A stretch of DNA of 50,426 bases from Desulfobacteraceae bacterium 4572_130 (GCA_002084425.1 NBLN01000013.1:1-50426), one strand, 5' to 3'; positions 9,301 through 18,201 are shown, counted from the first letter of the stretch. Numbers and translations: made by a program. The notes: generated by a model from the letters alone, not told the origin.

Positions 9301-10069
9301 AGAGATAGAGCTTGAAAAATGGAGGGAAATGAGTTGCAAAATGAAAATAATATTTCATAAAGATAAAGATAACAATGAAATTATCAGTCAATTTGAAGAA
9401 TACGAAAATTTAAAAGAATTTGATTGGGAAAATTATAAAAATAAGCATAAAAATATCCAGCGATTAGATAGAATTTTAGAAAAAGAAAATAATAGTTCTA
9501 ATAATTATAAAATATGTAAACAAGCAGATGTTTTAATGCTTTTTTATCTTTTTAGTGACAAACAACTAAAAAAAATTTTTCATCGTCTGGGTTATAATTT
9601 TGATCGTAATACTATACCTGAAAATATAAAATATTATCTTAATAGAACTTCTAATGGTTCATCCCTTGCTTGGGCTATTCATGCTTGGATTGAAACAAAA
9701 CGAAATAAATTAAATTCTTGGAAATTATTTAAAAAAGCACTTAAAACAGATATTGATGATATTCAAGAAGGGACTACAATGGAAGGTATCCATCTGGCAG
9801 CCATGGCAGGATGTATTGATATACTTCAAAGAAGCTATACTGGATTGGAAGCACGAAGTAATATACTTATTATAAATCCTTTATTTCCCCAATTTGTAAA
9901 AAAAGTTTGCTTTCATATTAGATATAGAAAGCACTGGCTTGATCTAGATATTAGTCAAAACAGAGTTAAAATTAAAAGTTTAACCCCTGAAACAAAACCT
10001 ATTACAATAATGATTAAAGATGAAATCATTAATTTATATCCTGGGCAATCAATAGATATGAATATTTAA
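6371..10069 (+). CDS. Fusion: beta-phosphoglucomutase-like HAD / degenerate trehalose-phosphatase / GH65 phosphorylase
   Basis: This 1232-residue protein has three parts. Residues 1-250 are a beta-phosphoglucomutase-type HAD domain: FDLDGVV with D19 and D21, the DYNKYIDGKPRY cap motif, GLCNRKN, and VVEDAVVGVEAG. Residues about 262-405 resemble OtsB, but motif I reads FLNYNVII, with N279 and N281 where the nucleophile and acid aspartates belong; motif IV is GDGIRDES (363-370). Residues 415-1232 are a GH65 domain with catalytic acid E925 in MGPDEYHD and the phosphorylase signature EGIHLAAMAG. The same architecture is known from mycobacterial OtsB1 (Rv2006). The phosphatase part is probably inactive. 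GH65 plus beta-phosphoglucomutase would release beta-glucose-1-phosphate from trehalose or trehalose-6-phosphate and turn it into glucose-6-phosphate. otsA follows 152 bases later. Substrate is inferred, not shown. Confidence 0.9.
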   Translation: MKSKKNIIFIDLYNAILFDLDGVVTKTASIHANAWKMLFDEYLQKNTSTQNYIPFDIKKDYNKYIDGKPRYKAIQDFIVSRNINIEYGFIDDASNKETICGLCNRKNDFFLNLLEKNGVEVYQSTINFILEIRKKGLKTAIVSSSKNCARILKIANITDLFDAKVDGISSEKLNIKGKPEPYIFLEAAKKLNVSVKKCIVVEDAVVGVEAGKKGKFGLVIGVDRAKQRKMLKQKGAHIVVNDLSEINMVGKTKNLPHALNSFNKVINLIENKEVMIFLNYNVIISSVVSGSQKPLISQNMKKILTIFAKKYTVCIFIEEKFKHIKKIIPTNNIHYIKDYNRDVLWILEKLNIKSQCIFPIYIGDGIRDESIFKKIIQNGVSIITNNKLEFSKALFRLNSGKQVEQFLLKLIHALNNGIGWSHIYGNFSPEKEGIRESLCALGNGYFVTRGAAPEAETRKTKSITECNIHYPGTYLAGGYNRVKTKLNNKIIENEDLVNMPNWLCLKFRILDGDWFQLKDVKILFYKQSLDIKKGVLNRTIRFRDKKNRHTIILQKSFVHAQEKHNAGLMTFITPLNWKGRIEICSAIDGRVRNLGVKRYYKLNNKHLEQVESRHIDKKSMILKMQTNQSRIDIAIGARTEIFLENRIVALKSVQIQESDYIAQNFTINIGKGETLGIEKLICLYTSRDTGISESFLEVEKTIIKDFTRFSYLLKSHITAWELLWRKFDCRLELNNIDTDITQNIQKTIRLYIFHLLQSFSMHSLDIDVGMPARGWHGEAYRGHIFWDEIIIFPFLNYRAPQITKTLLMYRYRRLKEATRAAKKIGCNGAMYPWQSGSSGREETQKMHLNPESGRWLPDNTYLQRHVNTAIVYNIWQYHQISGDLEFLSFYGGEIIIEIARFWASLAKYNKKNDRYEILQVMGPDEYHDKYPLKNNPGIDNNAYTNMMVAFVMDQALKLRYVIPEQDWEALKKKLDLLEIELEKWREMSCKMKIIFHKDKDNNEIISQFEEYENLKEFDWENYKNKHKNIQRLDRILEKENNSSNNYKICKQADVLMLFYLFSDKQLKKIFHRLGYNFDRNTIPENIKYYLNRTSNGSSLAWAIHAWIETKRNKLNSWKLFKKALKTDIDDIQEGTTMEGIHLAAMAGCIDILQRSYTGLEARSNILIINPLFPQFVKKVCFHIRYRKHWLDLDISQNRVKIKSLTPETKPITIMIKDEIINLYPGQSIDMNI

Positions 10070-10221
10070 TAGTATCATCAAAATGTGTAACCCTTTACAC
10101 CGCAAAAGAACTAAATTTCAGGGAAAAGGGCTTTATATTTATGTGCCTTTTATTATTTTCCTATTTTTAGTTTATAATTTAAGGAATAAACAAAAAATTT
10201 AATCTAAAAACAAGAATAAAT

Positions 10222-11664
10222 ATGAATAAAATAAATCAACAAAAAAATCGCATTATTGTAGTTTCGAATAGACTGCCTATAAGTTTGAAAAAAAATAAAG
10301 ATGGGAAAATAGAAATAAAAAGAGGGGCAGGAGGATTAATAACAGCAATGGTGCCAATATTAAAAAATAAAAATGGGATTTGGATAGGCTGCTTAGGTGA
10401 TGCAGAAAAAAAAGATATTAATGATAATCTACTAGTAAAAATAAAATCAATTCAACTTGGGTATTCTATTAAATCAGTTATGCTTGACCAGGAAGATTTT
10501 GAAAATTATTATGAAGGTTTTTCAAATTCAATTTTATGGCCTCTTTTTCATGATTTTATTGATAAATGCAATTTTTCTCTAGAATATTGGAGGGGCTATC
10601 AAAAGATTAATAAAAATTTTGCATTAACTGTTTATAATAAATCAAAACCCCTAGATTTTATCTGGGTACATGATTATCAATTAATACTTGTTGGATCAGA
10701 GCTTAGAAAGATGAAATCCATAAACTCAATAGGTTTCTTCCTTCATATTCCCTTTCCAAGTATTGATATTTTTATGCAATGTCCATGGTATCTTGAAATT
10801 ATTTTTGCTCTGTTGGAATATGATCTTCTAGGTTTTCATACAATTGAATACAAACGTAATTTTATTGAATGTATTAATAGTTTACATACTAAAATTGATA
10901 TTAAAAAAGAGTTTGATAAAAATATAAGTCAATTTAAAATTAACAATAGAATAGTAAAGATTGGAGTATTTCCTATTAGTATTGATTATAATGAATTTTC
11001 TATTCCAGCTCAAAATATAAAAGCTTGTAAAATAAATGATAAATTTCCCGGCACTAAAAAAATACTGGGAGTTGATCGTCTGGATTATACAAAAGGTATT
11101 CCTGAAAAATTAAAAATTTTTAAAAAATTTTTAACACTTTTTCCTGACTTACATGAAAAAATACATTTTGTTCAGGTAGTAGTACCAAGTCGTAACAAAA
11201 TTCAAGATTATGCCAAGATAAAATTTGAAATAGAAAATCTTGTAAAAGAAATTAATAATATGTTTAGGAAGGGGAATTGGGTACCTGTTCAATATATATT
11301 TCAAAATCTGGATAGAGATGAACTTATACCACTATATAAAACATGTGATATTCTTATTATTACTTCATTAAAAGATGGTATGAATCTTGTAGCAAAAGAG
11401 TATTGTGCATGCAATGTTGATGAACAGGGAGTTTTAATATTAAGTGAATTTACAGGTGTTGTTCATCAATTTTATAAAGATGTGATTTTAATAAATCCAT
11501 ATAATATAAAAGATGCTGCTATAAAAATTCATAATGCATTTAATATGACAATAGAAGAAAAAAAACAGCGAATGCAGAATTTGCAGGAAAATGTTAAAGA
11601 GCAAGATGTTTTTTGGTGGGCAGATTCTTTTTTAAATGCTTTTTTTGATAAAGATAAAATATAA
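10222..11664 (+). CDS. otsA: Trehalose-6-phosphate synthase (GT20)
   Basis: OtsA transfers glucose from UDP-glucose to glucose-6-phosphate, giving trehalose-6-phosphate, a first step in compatible-solute synthesis. At 480 residues it matches the single-domain bacterial enzyme. The N-terminal VVSNRLPI and RGAGGLITAM match the glucose-6-phosphate loop, WVHDYQL the conserved histidine/aspartate segment, and GVDRLDYTKGIPEKL (with R286 and K291) the phosphate-binding site. SLKDGMNLVAKEY and ILSEFTG near the C-terminus form the nucleotide-sugar site. It lies downstream of the trehalose fusion gene in the same direction, and the two probably act in one pathway. No separate functional otsB is present in the window. 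Confidence 0.94.
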   Translation: MNKINQQKNRIIVVSNRLPISLKKNKDGKIEIKRGAGGLITAMVPILKNKNGIWIGCLGDAEKKDINDNLLVKIKSIQLGYSIKSVMLDQEDFENYYEGFSNSILWPLFHDFIDKCNFSLEYWRGYQKINKNFALTVYNKSKPLDFIWVHDYQLILVGSELRKMKSINSIGFFLHIPFPSIDIFMQCPWYLEIIFALLEYDLLGFHTIEYKRNFIECINSLHTKIDIKKEFDKNISQFKINNRIVKIGVFPISIDYNEFSIPAQNIKACKINDKFPGTKKILGVDRLDYTKGIPEKLKIFKKFLTLFPDLHEKIHFVQVVVPSRNKIQDYAKIKFEIENLVKEINNMFRKGNWVPVQYIFQNLDRDELIPLYKTCDILIITSLKDGMNLVAKEYCACNVDEQGVLILSEFTGVVHQFYKDVILINPYNIKDAAIKIHNAFNMTIEEKKQRMQNLQENVKEQDVFWWADSFLNAFFDKDKI

Positions 11665-11772
11665 AATTTCCCATGAGTAAAAAATGCTAGTGCTGAAATT
11701 TAAGAAAAACTTCTTTTTTAGAAAATTATTTAAAAATTAATAAGATTAAAAAAAAATAACAAAAACCATTAA

Positions 11773-12774
11773 ATGACAAAATATAATATTGAAAATTTAG
11801 CTGGCCAAAGACTTATGGCAGGCTTTAATGGTACAAGCTTAAATAATGATATTAAAGAATTGATTAAGGATTTTAAAATAGGAGGCTTAATTCTTTTTTC
11901 CAGAAATATTGAATCCCCTAAACAAATAAAAAATCTTTGTTTGTCAATTCAGGAATATGCAGCTTATTCTGATATTCCTCCTGTTTTTATCTCCATTGAT
12001 CAAGAAGGCGGTGAAGTTGCAAGGCTTAAAAATCCATTTGTTAAATCTTTTCCAGGAAATCCAGGAATAAAAAATAAAAAACATGCAATTGATTTTGCAA
12101 AAACAACTGCTCAACTGCTTAAAAATGTTCATATAAATATGAATATGGCACCTGTTATGGACTATGTACCAATGGGATTTAACAGTATAATGAAAAATAG
12201 AGTTTTTAAAGGTACGCCTAAAAAAATAGCAGAGCTTGGGTGTTATGTTATTAATGAAATGCAAAAACATAAAGTTATGGCCTGTGCAAAACATTTTCCT
12301 GGAATAGGAAGGACTGAACTTGATTCCCATATTGATAGGCCAGTACTTATGAAAAATTTTGAAATTTTGGAAAAAACAGATTTTATACCATTTATAGCTG
12401 CAAAAAACTCAAATGTTTCAGCAATTATGCTGTCCCATATATTATATCCTGAACTTGATGAAAAATGGAGTGCAAGCTTATCACCCAAAATTGCAAATAA
12501 TCTTTTAAGGCAAAAAATTGGGTATAAGGGACTTATTATAACAGATGACCTTGATATGAAAGCTGTTAAACATGATATAAAAACATGTATAAAACAAATT
12601 ATTAGAGCAGAAATTGATATTGCGCTTATATGCCATAAAGGCCCTCCTGGAATTAAAAAGGCATTTCAGAAAATATCCCAACTTTTTTCTGATAATAAAG
12701 AGTTGTTTTTAAAGGGTATAGAATCTTTTAAAAGGATTATAAAGGCAAAAGAAAAATATTTGATAGTATCATAA
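11773..12774 (+). CDS. nagZ: Beta-N-acetylhexosaminidase NagZ (GH3)
   Basis: NagZ removes N-acetylglucosamine from cytoplasmic muropeptides in cell-wall recycling. The 333-residue protein has no signal peptide, as expected for the Gram-negative cytoplasmic form. The loop AKHFPGIGRTELDSH gives the K-H-F-P-G core and the catalytic D184/H186 pair (the Asp-His dyad of NagZ). The nucleophile is D258 in TDDLDM. The early segment IDQEGGEVARL is also standard. One oddity is I178 where most members have a second histidine (PGHG), which is not the catalytic residue. It lies between otsA and sbcD and shows no operon partner. Confidence 0.92.
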   Translation: MTKYNIENLAGQRLMAGFNGTSLNNDIKELIKDFKIGGLILFSRNIESPKQIKNLCLSIQEYAAYSDIPPVFISIDQEGGEVARLKNPFVKSFPGNPGIKNKKHAIDFAKTTAQLLKNVHINMNMAPVMDYVPMGFNSIMKNRVFKGTPKKIAELGCYVINEMQKHKVMACAKHFPGIGRTELDSHIDRPVLMKNFEILEKTDFIPFIAAKNSNVSAIMLSHILYPELDEKWSASLSPKIANNLLRQKIGYKGLIITDDLDMKAVKHDIKTCIKQIIRAEIDIALICHKGPPGIKKAFQKISQLFSDNKELFLKGIESFKRIIKAKEKYLIVS

Positions 12775-12791
12775 AATATTTAAATTATGTT

Positions 12792-12850
12792 AAAACTGCC
12801 ATAAAGCAGATCCGGTTTTTGATTTGCCTCATAAAAAAACATGAAAGTTA
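12792..12850 (-). repeat. Two-hairpin repeat, copy F (partial)
   Basis: On the minus strand this matches the second half of the dispersed element: GAGGCAAATCAAAAACC then GATCTGCTTTATGGCAG. The first hairpin is reduced to CTTTCATGTTT. It lies between nagZ and sbcD. Confidence 0.75.
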
Positions 12851-12898
12851 ATCTAGGAAAATTTTTATGATGTCATCAAGGTTGTATTGTGGGAAATT

Positions 12899-14350
12899 AT
12901 GAAAATCCTTCACACATCAGATTGGCATATTGGACGCTCCTTATATGGGCGAAAACGCTATGATGAATTTTCAACATTTTTAAACTGGCTTATAGAGTTT
13001 ATAAAAAATGAAAATATAGATGTATTGCTGGTTGCCGGAGATATTTTTGATAACACCACACCAAGCAACCGTGCCCAACAACTTTATTATCAGTTTTTAT
13101 GCAGGGTTTCTGCATCTTGCTGTAATGATATAGTTATAATTGCTGGAAACCATGATTCCCCTTCTTTTTTAAATGCTCCCAAAGAACTTTTGCGGGCTTT
13201 AAATGTTCATATTGTTGGCTCAATTTCAGAAAATTTAGAAGATCAAGTCATTGTAATTAATGATTTAAAAAGTAAGAATTATGATTTAAAGAATAAAGAA
13301 AAAACTGAAATAAACCCAAAATCATCAATTAAAAATTTCCAATCAAAAATTAAAACTCCTCAATCTGCAATCATATGTGCAGTTCCCTATTTGCGGGATC
13401 GAGATATTCGTATTGCTGAAGTCGGCGAAAGTCTGGAAGATAAAAAAATCAAATTAGTTAAGGGAATAAAAAATCACTATGCAAAAGTTTGTGAAATTGC
13501 CCAGAAAAAACAAAAAAAATTATTAAATTCTCAATTAAAAATCCTCAATCAAAAATCCTCGAACCAACAATCAACCAATGAAAAATTAATTGTTAAAAAT
13601 CTCCAATCAAAAATTCCAATTATTGCAATGGGACATCTTTTTGCTGCTGGGGGCAAAACAATTGATAAAGATGGTGTAAGGGAGCTTTATGTTGGCTCCC
13701 TTGCTTATTTGGGTATAGATGTTTTTCCTGAGTGTATAGATTATCTGGCATTGGGACATCTTCATGTTCCCCAAAAAGTTGGTAAATTAAATCATATTCG
13801 CTATTCTGGTTCACCTATACCCATGGGATATGGAGAAGCAGCTCAAGAAAAAAGTGTTGTAATCATTGATTTTAAAAATTTTGACAATCCTGATTTTTCA
13901 AATACAAATCAAAAATCTTCAATTAAAAATTCTCAATTAAAAATTTCTAATCACCAATTAGAAATCACACTTCATAAAGTTCCATGTTTTCAACCATTGG
14001 AAAGAATATCCGGGGAAATTAATGAAATTACACAAAGAATTGCTCAATTAAAAGAAAACAAAAGTAATGCATGGTTGGAAATTGAATATACTGGAGCAAA
14101 GATTGCCAGCAATCTTAAGGAACTTATTGATGAGAAAGTTACAAATACTGATATGGAAGTTTCCAGAATAAAAAATAAGCGTATTATTGAACAAGTGCTG
14201 GGGCAGACTTTTGAAAATAAAACTCTTGATGATCTAGATGTAAATGATGTTTTTATTCGTTTGCTTAATGCCCATAATGTGCTAGACCATGAACGCCTGG
14301 AACTTTTGAATTCCTACCAGGAAACAATTAAGATTCTATATGAAGAATAA
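12899..14350 (+). CDS. sbcD: Nuclease SbcCD subunit D
   Basis: SbcD is the Mn-dependent Mre11-type nuclease of the SbcCD complex that cleaves DNA hairpins and protein-blocked ends. The ATG at 12899 is preferred over a TTG at 12887, because the family N-terminus MKILHTSDWHIG begins there. Phosphoesterase motifs are HTSDWHIG (D8, H10), GDIFDN, GNHDSP and ALGHLHVP. At 483 residues it is longer than usual (about 380-410). The excess lies in three low-complexity Asn/Gln/Lys-rich insertions at residues about 122-157, 207-239 and 332-356, whose DNA shares one repeated AT-rich sequence. sbcC follows 52 bases later. Confidence 0.94.
   Translation: MKILHTSDWHIGRSLYGRKRYDEFSTFLNWLIEFIKNENIDVLLVAGDIFDNTTPSNRAQQLYYQFLCRVSASCCNDIVIIAGNHDSPSFLNAPKELLRALNVHIVGSISENLEDQVIVINDLKSKNYDLKNKEKTEINPKSSIKNFQSKIKTPQSAIICAVPYLRDRDIRIAEVGESLEDKKIKLVKGIKNHYAKVCEIAQKKQKKLLNSQLKILNQKSSNQQSTNEKLIVKNLQSKIPIIAMGHLFAAGGKTIDKDGVRELYVGSLAYLGIDVFPECIDYLALGHLHVPQKVGKLNHIRYSGSPIPMGYGEAAQEKSVVIIDFKNFDNPDFSNTNQKSSIKNSQLKISNHQLEITLHKVPCFQPLERISGEINEITQRIAQLKENKSNAWLEIEYTGAKIASNLKELIDEKVTNTDMEVSRIKNKRIIEQVLGQTFENKTLDDLDVNDVFIRLLNAHNVLDHERLELLNSYQETIKILYEE
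13262..13370 (+). repeat. In-frame AT-rich repeat insertion 1 in sbcD
   Basis: The stretch contains TCAATTAAAAAT and CAATCAAAAATTAAAAC-type units that recur at 13519-13615 and 13894-13965. It encodes a low-complexity Lys/Asn/Ser linker, so it appears tolerated between core motifs. Confidence 0.6.
13519..13615 (+). repeat. In-frame AT-rich repeat insertion 2 in sbcD
   Basis: Units such as TCTCAATTAAAAATCC, CAATCAAAAATCC and CTCCAATCAAAAATTCC are iterated. The encoded segment is Asn/Gln/Ser-rich and sits directly before the IIAMGHLF core strand. Confidence 0.65.
13894..13965 (+). repeat. In-frame AT-rich repeat insertion 3 in sbcD
   Basis: Units AATCAAAAATCTTC, AATTAAAAATTCTC and AATTAAAAATTTC follow each other. 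They match insertions 1 and 2 and again keep the reading frame. Confidence 0.65.
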
Positions 14351-14402
14351 AAAAAATTATGTGAAAAATTAATTTTAGCAAGAAACATAGCTGATTTAAC
14401 AA

Positions 14403-17400
14403 ATGAAAATTCTTAAGCTTAGATTTAAAAATTTAAACTCACTTTATGGTGAATTCTTTATTGATTTTACAAGTCCTGAATATGTTTCCAATGGAATATT
14501 TGCTATTACAGGAACTACAGGAGCTGGAAAATCAACCATTCTTGATGCCATTTGCCTTGCCCTTTATGGCAGAACTCCACGATTAAAATTTATTACTAAA
14601 ACCAGTAATGAAATCATGTCCCGCCAAACTGGAGAATGTTTTGCTGAAGTAATTTTTCAGACACAGGTGGGAAAATTTCAATGCCATTGGAGCCAACATA
14701 GAGCTCATAAAAAAGCTAATGGCAAGCTTTCCCATGCAAAGCATGAAATATCAAATGCCGTTAATGGTGAAATCCTGGAATCAAAAAAACGAAATGTTGC
14801 AAATATAGTTGAGAAAAAAACTTCTATGGATTTTGGTAGATTTACCCGTTCTATGCTTTTGGCACAAGGTGGATTTGCAGCTTTTCTTCAGGCAGTTCCA
14901 GATGAAAGATCTCCAATTCTTGAACAAATTACTGGAACAGAAATTTATAGTGAAATTTCAAAGCAGGTTCATGAAAAAAAGCAGGAACAATATAAAAAAC
15001 TTGAATTACTAAGAGCTGAAACAATTGGAATAAAAATTTTGGAAAATGATGAAGAAATTTTACTAAATCAGGAACTTTTTAATCAGGAAGAATTTGAAAA
15101 AAAACTTGTTATTGAAAATGATAAAATAAGCAGCTCAATTCTCTGGCTGGAAAAAATTGATATTTTAAAAAATGAAATTTCTAAAATTAAAAAACAATCA
15201 GAAAAGCTAGCAATTAAAGAAAAAGCATTTAAAACAAACAAGATAAAATTAGAAAAAGCTTTAAAAGCCTTTGAGCTTAAAGGTGAATATGCAACTCTAT
15301 TTTCAAAAAAAAATGAGCAAAAAACTGATTTAGACATTTGGGAAACATATAAAAATAAAATTCCAAATTTAAAAAGTAATTTAGATGAAAAAAAAGCTAA
15401 TCTTAAAAAAGCTATAAATGCTTTAATTAAAGCTAAAAAAGAACAAAAAGATGAAATAACAGTAATAAAAAAAGTAAGAGAACTTGATCTTTATATATCA
15501 GAAAAAACTTCTAATTTAAAAATAGCTGAAAAAGAATGGCAGAAAATTAAAGATCAAATTTTACAAAAAAGTGATGAGCAAAAAAGAATAAAATTCAATG
15601 AACAAATTACAATCAAAGAACTTTTAAAATTAAATGATTATTTATCTGCAAATAAAAATAATAGTTTACTTATTACAGAACTTACAGGAATTAATGAGCA
15701 AATTAAAACCTTAAACACTTTAAATAATAATATTTTAGCAATAAATCATCAAATTTCAGAATTTAAAAATCAGGCAGAAACACACAATAAAAAATATGAA
15801 AACCAAAGGGAATTATGCAAAAATTCTAGAAAAAAATATGATACAGCAAACAAAAAAATATTAGAAACAAACCAAATTATTGCAAAGATTTTAAAAAATC
15901 GTACGCTTCAAGAATACAGAACTGAATATAATTCTTATTTACGGGAAAGGGAATATTTAAGAAAAATAGCAAGTCTTGAACAGGAACGAAAAAAATTAAA
16001 GCCTGGCAAGGCATGTCCCTTATGCGGTTCTTTAAATCATCCCTTTGTTATAGATAATATTTCTGAAATTGATAAAACTGAAGAAAAAATAAATAAATTA
16101 TCAAATCTTATTACTAGAATAGAACAATTAGAAACAGCCTTGAAAAAATATGAATCTATAGAAAAAACAGCAGCTTCTTCCTTAACCAGAGCTGAAAACC
16201 AACTGAGTCAGGATTTACATAAAAAAGAGAATATAAATTCTAATATTATTCGTCTGGAAAATGAATTAAAAAAAGAATCAGAAAAATATAATAAATTAAA
16301 AAAATCTGTTTTTTTAAAATTGAAACCTTTTAATATAATAAAAATTCCAGAATTTAAATCTCAAGATTTTAAATCTATTTTAGAAAACCTTAAAATAAGA
16401 TCGGAAACGTGGCAAAAATATCAGATTCAGAAAATTAAAATTGAAAAAAAGAAAGATAATATAACATCTAAAATAAAAGTTCTTAATGATAATTTAGAAA
16501 CTCTTAATGAATCTTTAAATGAAAAACAAAGTGTTTTAGATAGATATAAACAAGACTCTCATAATCTGGATAGTAAACGAAAAAAAATATATAAAGATAA
16601 AAATCCAGATATGGAAGAAGAAAGATTAGACAAATTGGTAGGTGAATCTGAAAAAAATGAAAAAATTGCAAGGGCAAATAAAGATATAGCAAGCCAGCAG
16701 TTAAATGAATTAAACATTCGCATAACTTCCCTTATAGAAAATATAAAAAAAAGAGAAAAAGAACTCGGGGCTCTTGAGTTATTTTTTAAAAAAAGTCTTG
16801 AAAAAAAAGGTTTTAAAAATGAATCTGTCTTTATTTCATTGAGATTGTCCCTTGATGAACAAAATAAATTAAGTAAAGAAGCTGAACAACTTGATAAAGA
16901 AAAATTTGATATTGCAATGCGGAAAAAAGACAAGGAGACTAGCCTTGCAAATGAAATAAGCAAAAAAATTACTAAAACCTGTGTTAATGATTTAAAAAAA
17001 GAACAAATTCTAAAAAGAAATGCAATTAAAGCTATTTCACAGGAAATGGGTGCAATCAAACAAAGACTTGATGATAATGCAAAGGCAGAAAAAAAGTATA
17101 AAAAACAAAAAAAATTAATTGATGCCCAAAAAAAAGAATGCACAAAATGGGATGGTTTGCATTTATTAATTGGTTCTGCTGATGGAAAAAAATACAGAAA
17201 TTTTGCTCAAGGGTTAACTTTTGAATTAATGGTATCTCATGCAAATAAACAACTTGCAAAAATGACAGATCGTTATTTACTTATACGAGATGAAAAACAG
17301 CCCCTGGAATTAAATATAGTAGATAATTATCAGGCAGGTGAAATCAGAACAACAAAAAATCTTTCAGGCGGAGAAAGTTTTATTGTGAGTTTATCCCTTG

Positions 17401-17657
17401 CCCTGGGGTTATCAAATATGGCAAGCCGTAATGTTTCTGTTGATTCACTTTTTCTTGATGAGGGTTTTGGAACTCTAGATGAAGATGCCCTGGAAACTGC
17501 CTTGGAAACTCTTTCAGGATTGCATCAAAATGGAAAGCTCATCGGCATTATTTCCCATGTGCCAGCTATTAGGGAACGAATCAGCACTCAAATAAATGTC
17601 AAGCAAATATCTGGTGGCAAAAGTTGTATTAAAGGACCCGGGTGTAGTTCAAAATGA
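14403..17657 (+). CDS. sbcC: Nuclease SbcCD subunit C (SMC-like ATPase)
   Basis: SbcC is the Rad50-type ATPase that embraces DNA and drives the SbcD nuclease. The 1084-residue protein has the full layout. Walker A is GTTGAGKST at residues 37-45. Long coiled coils run on both sides of a zinc hook CPLC (C538, C541). The ABC signature LSGGES starts at 987, and Walker B LFLDEGFGTLDEDAL follows at about 1017-1031. Length fits the family. It lies 52 bases after sbcD, so the two are presumably co-transcribed. The coiled coil is unusually rich in Lys, Asn and Ile, following the genome's AT bias. Confidence 0.95.
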   Translation: MKILKLRFKNLNSLYGEFFIDFTSPEYVSNGIFAITGTTGAGKSTILDAICLALYGRTPRLKFITKTSNEIMSRQTGECFAEVIFQTQVGKFQCHWSQHRAHKKANGKLSHAKHEISNAVNGEILESKKRNVANIVEKKTSMDFGRFTRSMLLAQGGFAAFLQAVPDERSPILEQITGTEIYSEISKQVHEKKQEQYKKLELLRAETIGIKILENDEEILLNQELFNQEEFEKKLVIENDKISSSILWLEKIDILKNEISKIKKQSEKLAIKEKAFKTNKIKLEKALKAFELKGEYATLFSKKNEQKTDLDIWETYKNKIPNLKSNLDEKKANLKKAINALIKAKKEQKDEITVIKKVRELDLYISEKTSNLKIAEKEWQKIKDQILQKSDEQKRIKFNEQITIKELLKLNDYLSANKNNSLLITELTGINEQIKTLNTLNNNILAINHQISEFKNQAETHNKKYENQRELCKNSRKKYDTANKKILETNQIIAKILKNRTLQEYRTEYNSYLREREYLRKIASLEQERKKLKPGKACPLCGSLNHPFVIDNISEIDKTEEKINKLSNLITRIEQLETALKKYESIEKTAASSLTRAENQLSQDLHKKENINSNIIRLENELKKESEKYNKLKKSVFLKLKPFNIIKIPEFKSQDFKSILENLKIRSETWQKYQIQKIKIEKKKDNITSKIKVLNDNLETLNESLNEKQSVLDRYKQDSHNLDSKRKKIYKDKNPDMEEERLDKLVGESEKNEKIARANKDIASQQLNELNIRITSLIENIKKREKELGALELFFKKSLEKKGFKNESVFISLRLSLDEQNKLSKEAEQLDKEKFDIAMRKKDKETSLANEISKKITKTCVNDLKKEQILKRNAIKAISQEMGAIKQRLDDNAKAEKKYKKQKKLIDAQKKECTKWDGLHLLIGSADGKKYRNFAQGLTFELMVSHANKQLAKMTDRYLLIRDEKQPLELNIVDNYQAGEIRTTKNLSGGESFIVSLSLALGLSNMASRNVSVDSLFLDEGFGTLDEDALETALETLSGLHQNGKLIGIISHVPAIRERISTQINVKQISGGKSCIKGPGCSSK

Positions 17658-18159
17658 TTAAATTCTAAACTGAAACCTAATAAAAACACTAGAAATCACG
17701 AAAAAATATAAAACCCTTTTCTGATATTTTATGTTTTTCATAGTTAAAATATAAACACAGACTTTTTATAACATATGATTTTTTTAAGCGTATTAAAAAA
17801 TTGTATAAATAGATTTATCAATAAAATATGAGAAATTGATAGATAATTTAAATTTTTTTTTGTTGAGATATTAATTAGCCATAATTAAATAAGTGCTGAT
17901 AAACTTTTAATTATACTCTAAAAGGTGATAAATTTCGATTTTTTAAAAATTTAGAATTTATGATTGAGTAAGGCATCAAGGTCTTTTTTATATAAAGTAA
18001 CAACTGAAAATATCACTAAAAAAAATAGTTTAACTGCTTATCTAAATCACTGATTGTTATAATTGTCAGTATAATACTCCGTTGCTTGGGCTGGAATTAT
18101 TGATTAGAAATTGGTGTAGAATAATCAAAAGATTTGCAAAAATTATAAAATAAACATAT
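17658..18159. other. Non-coding stretch upstream of flgM
   Basis: No gene, tRNA or recognisable small RNA is visible. The sequence is AT-rich with short reading frames only. Transcription of flgM starts after the promoter at 18160-18186. Confidence 0.5.
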
Positions 18160-18186
18160 TTTAGTTTTTATCATTAATGCCGATAA
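18160..18186 (+). promoter_or_regulatory. Sigma-28 (FliA) promoter of flgM
   Basis: The -35 octamer TTTAGTTT (18160-18167) matches TAAAGTTT in six of eight positions. After exactly 11 bases comes a perfect -10 octamer GCCGATAA (18179-18186), the sigma-28 consensus spacing. It lies 52 bases upstream of flgM. A late-class flagellar promoter here would place the anti-sigma factor under the control of its own target. Confidence 0.82.
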
Positions 18187-18201
18187 GTTAAGTTATAGAT
18201 A

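Noticed and set aside
10083-10098. GTGTAA-CCCT-TTACAC as terminator of the fusion gene
   Set aside because: The stem is only six pairs and no T-run follows. It may be chance.
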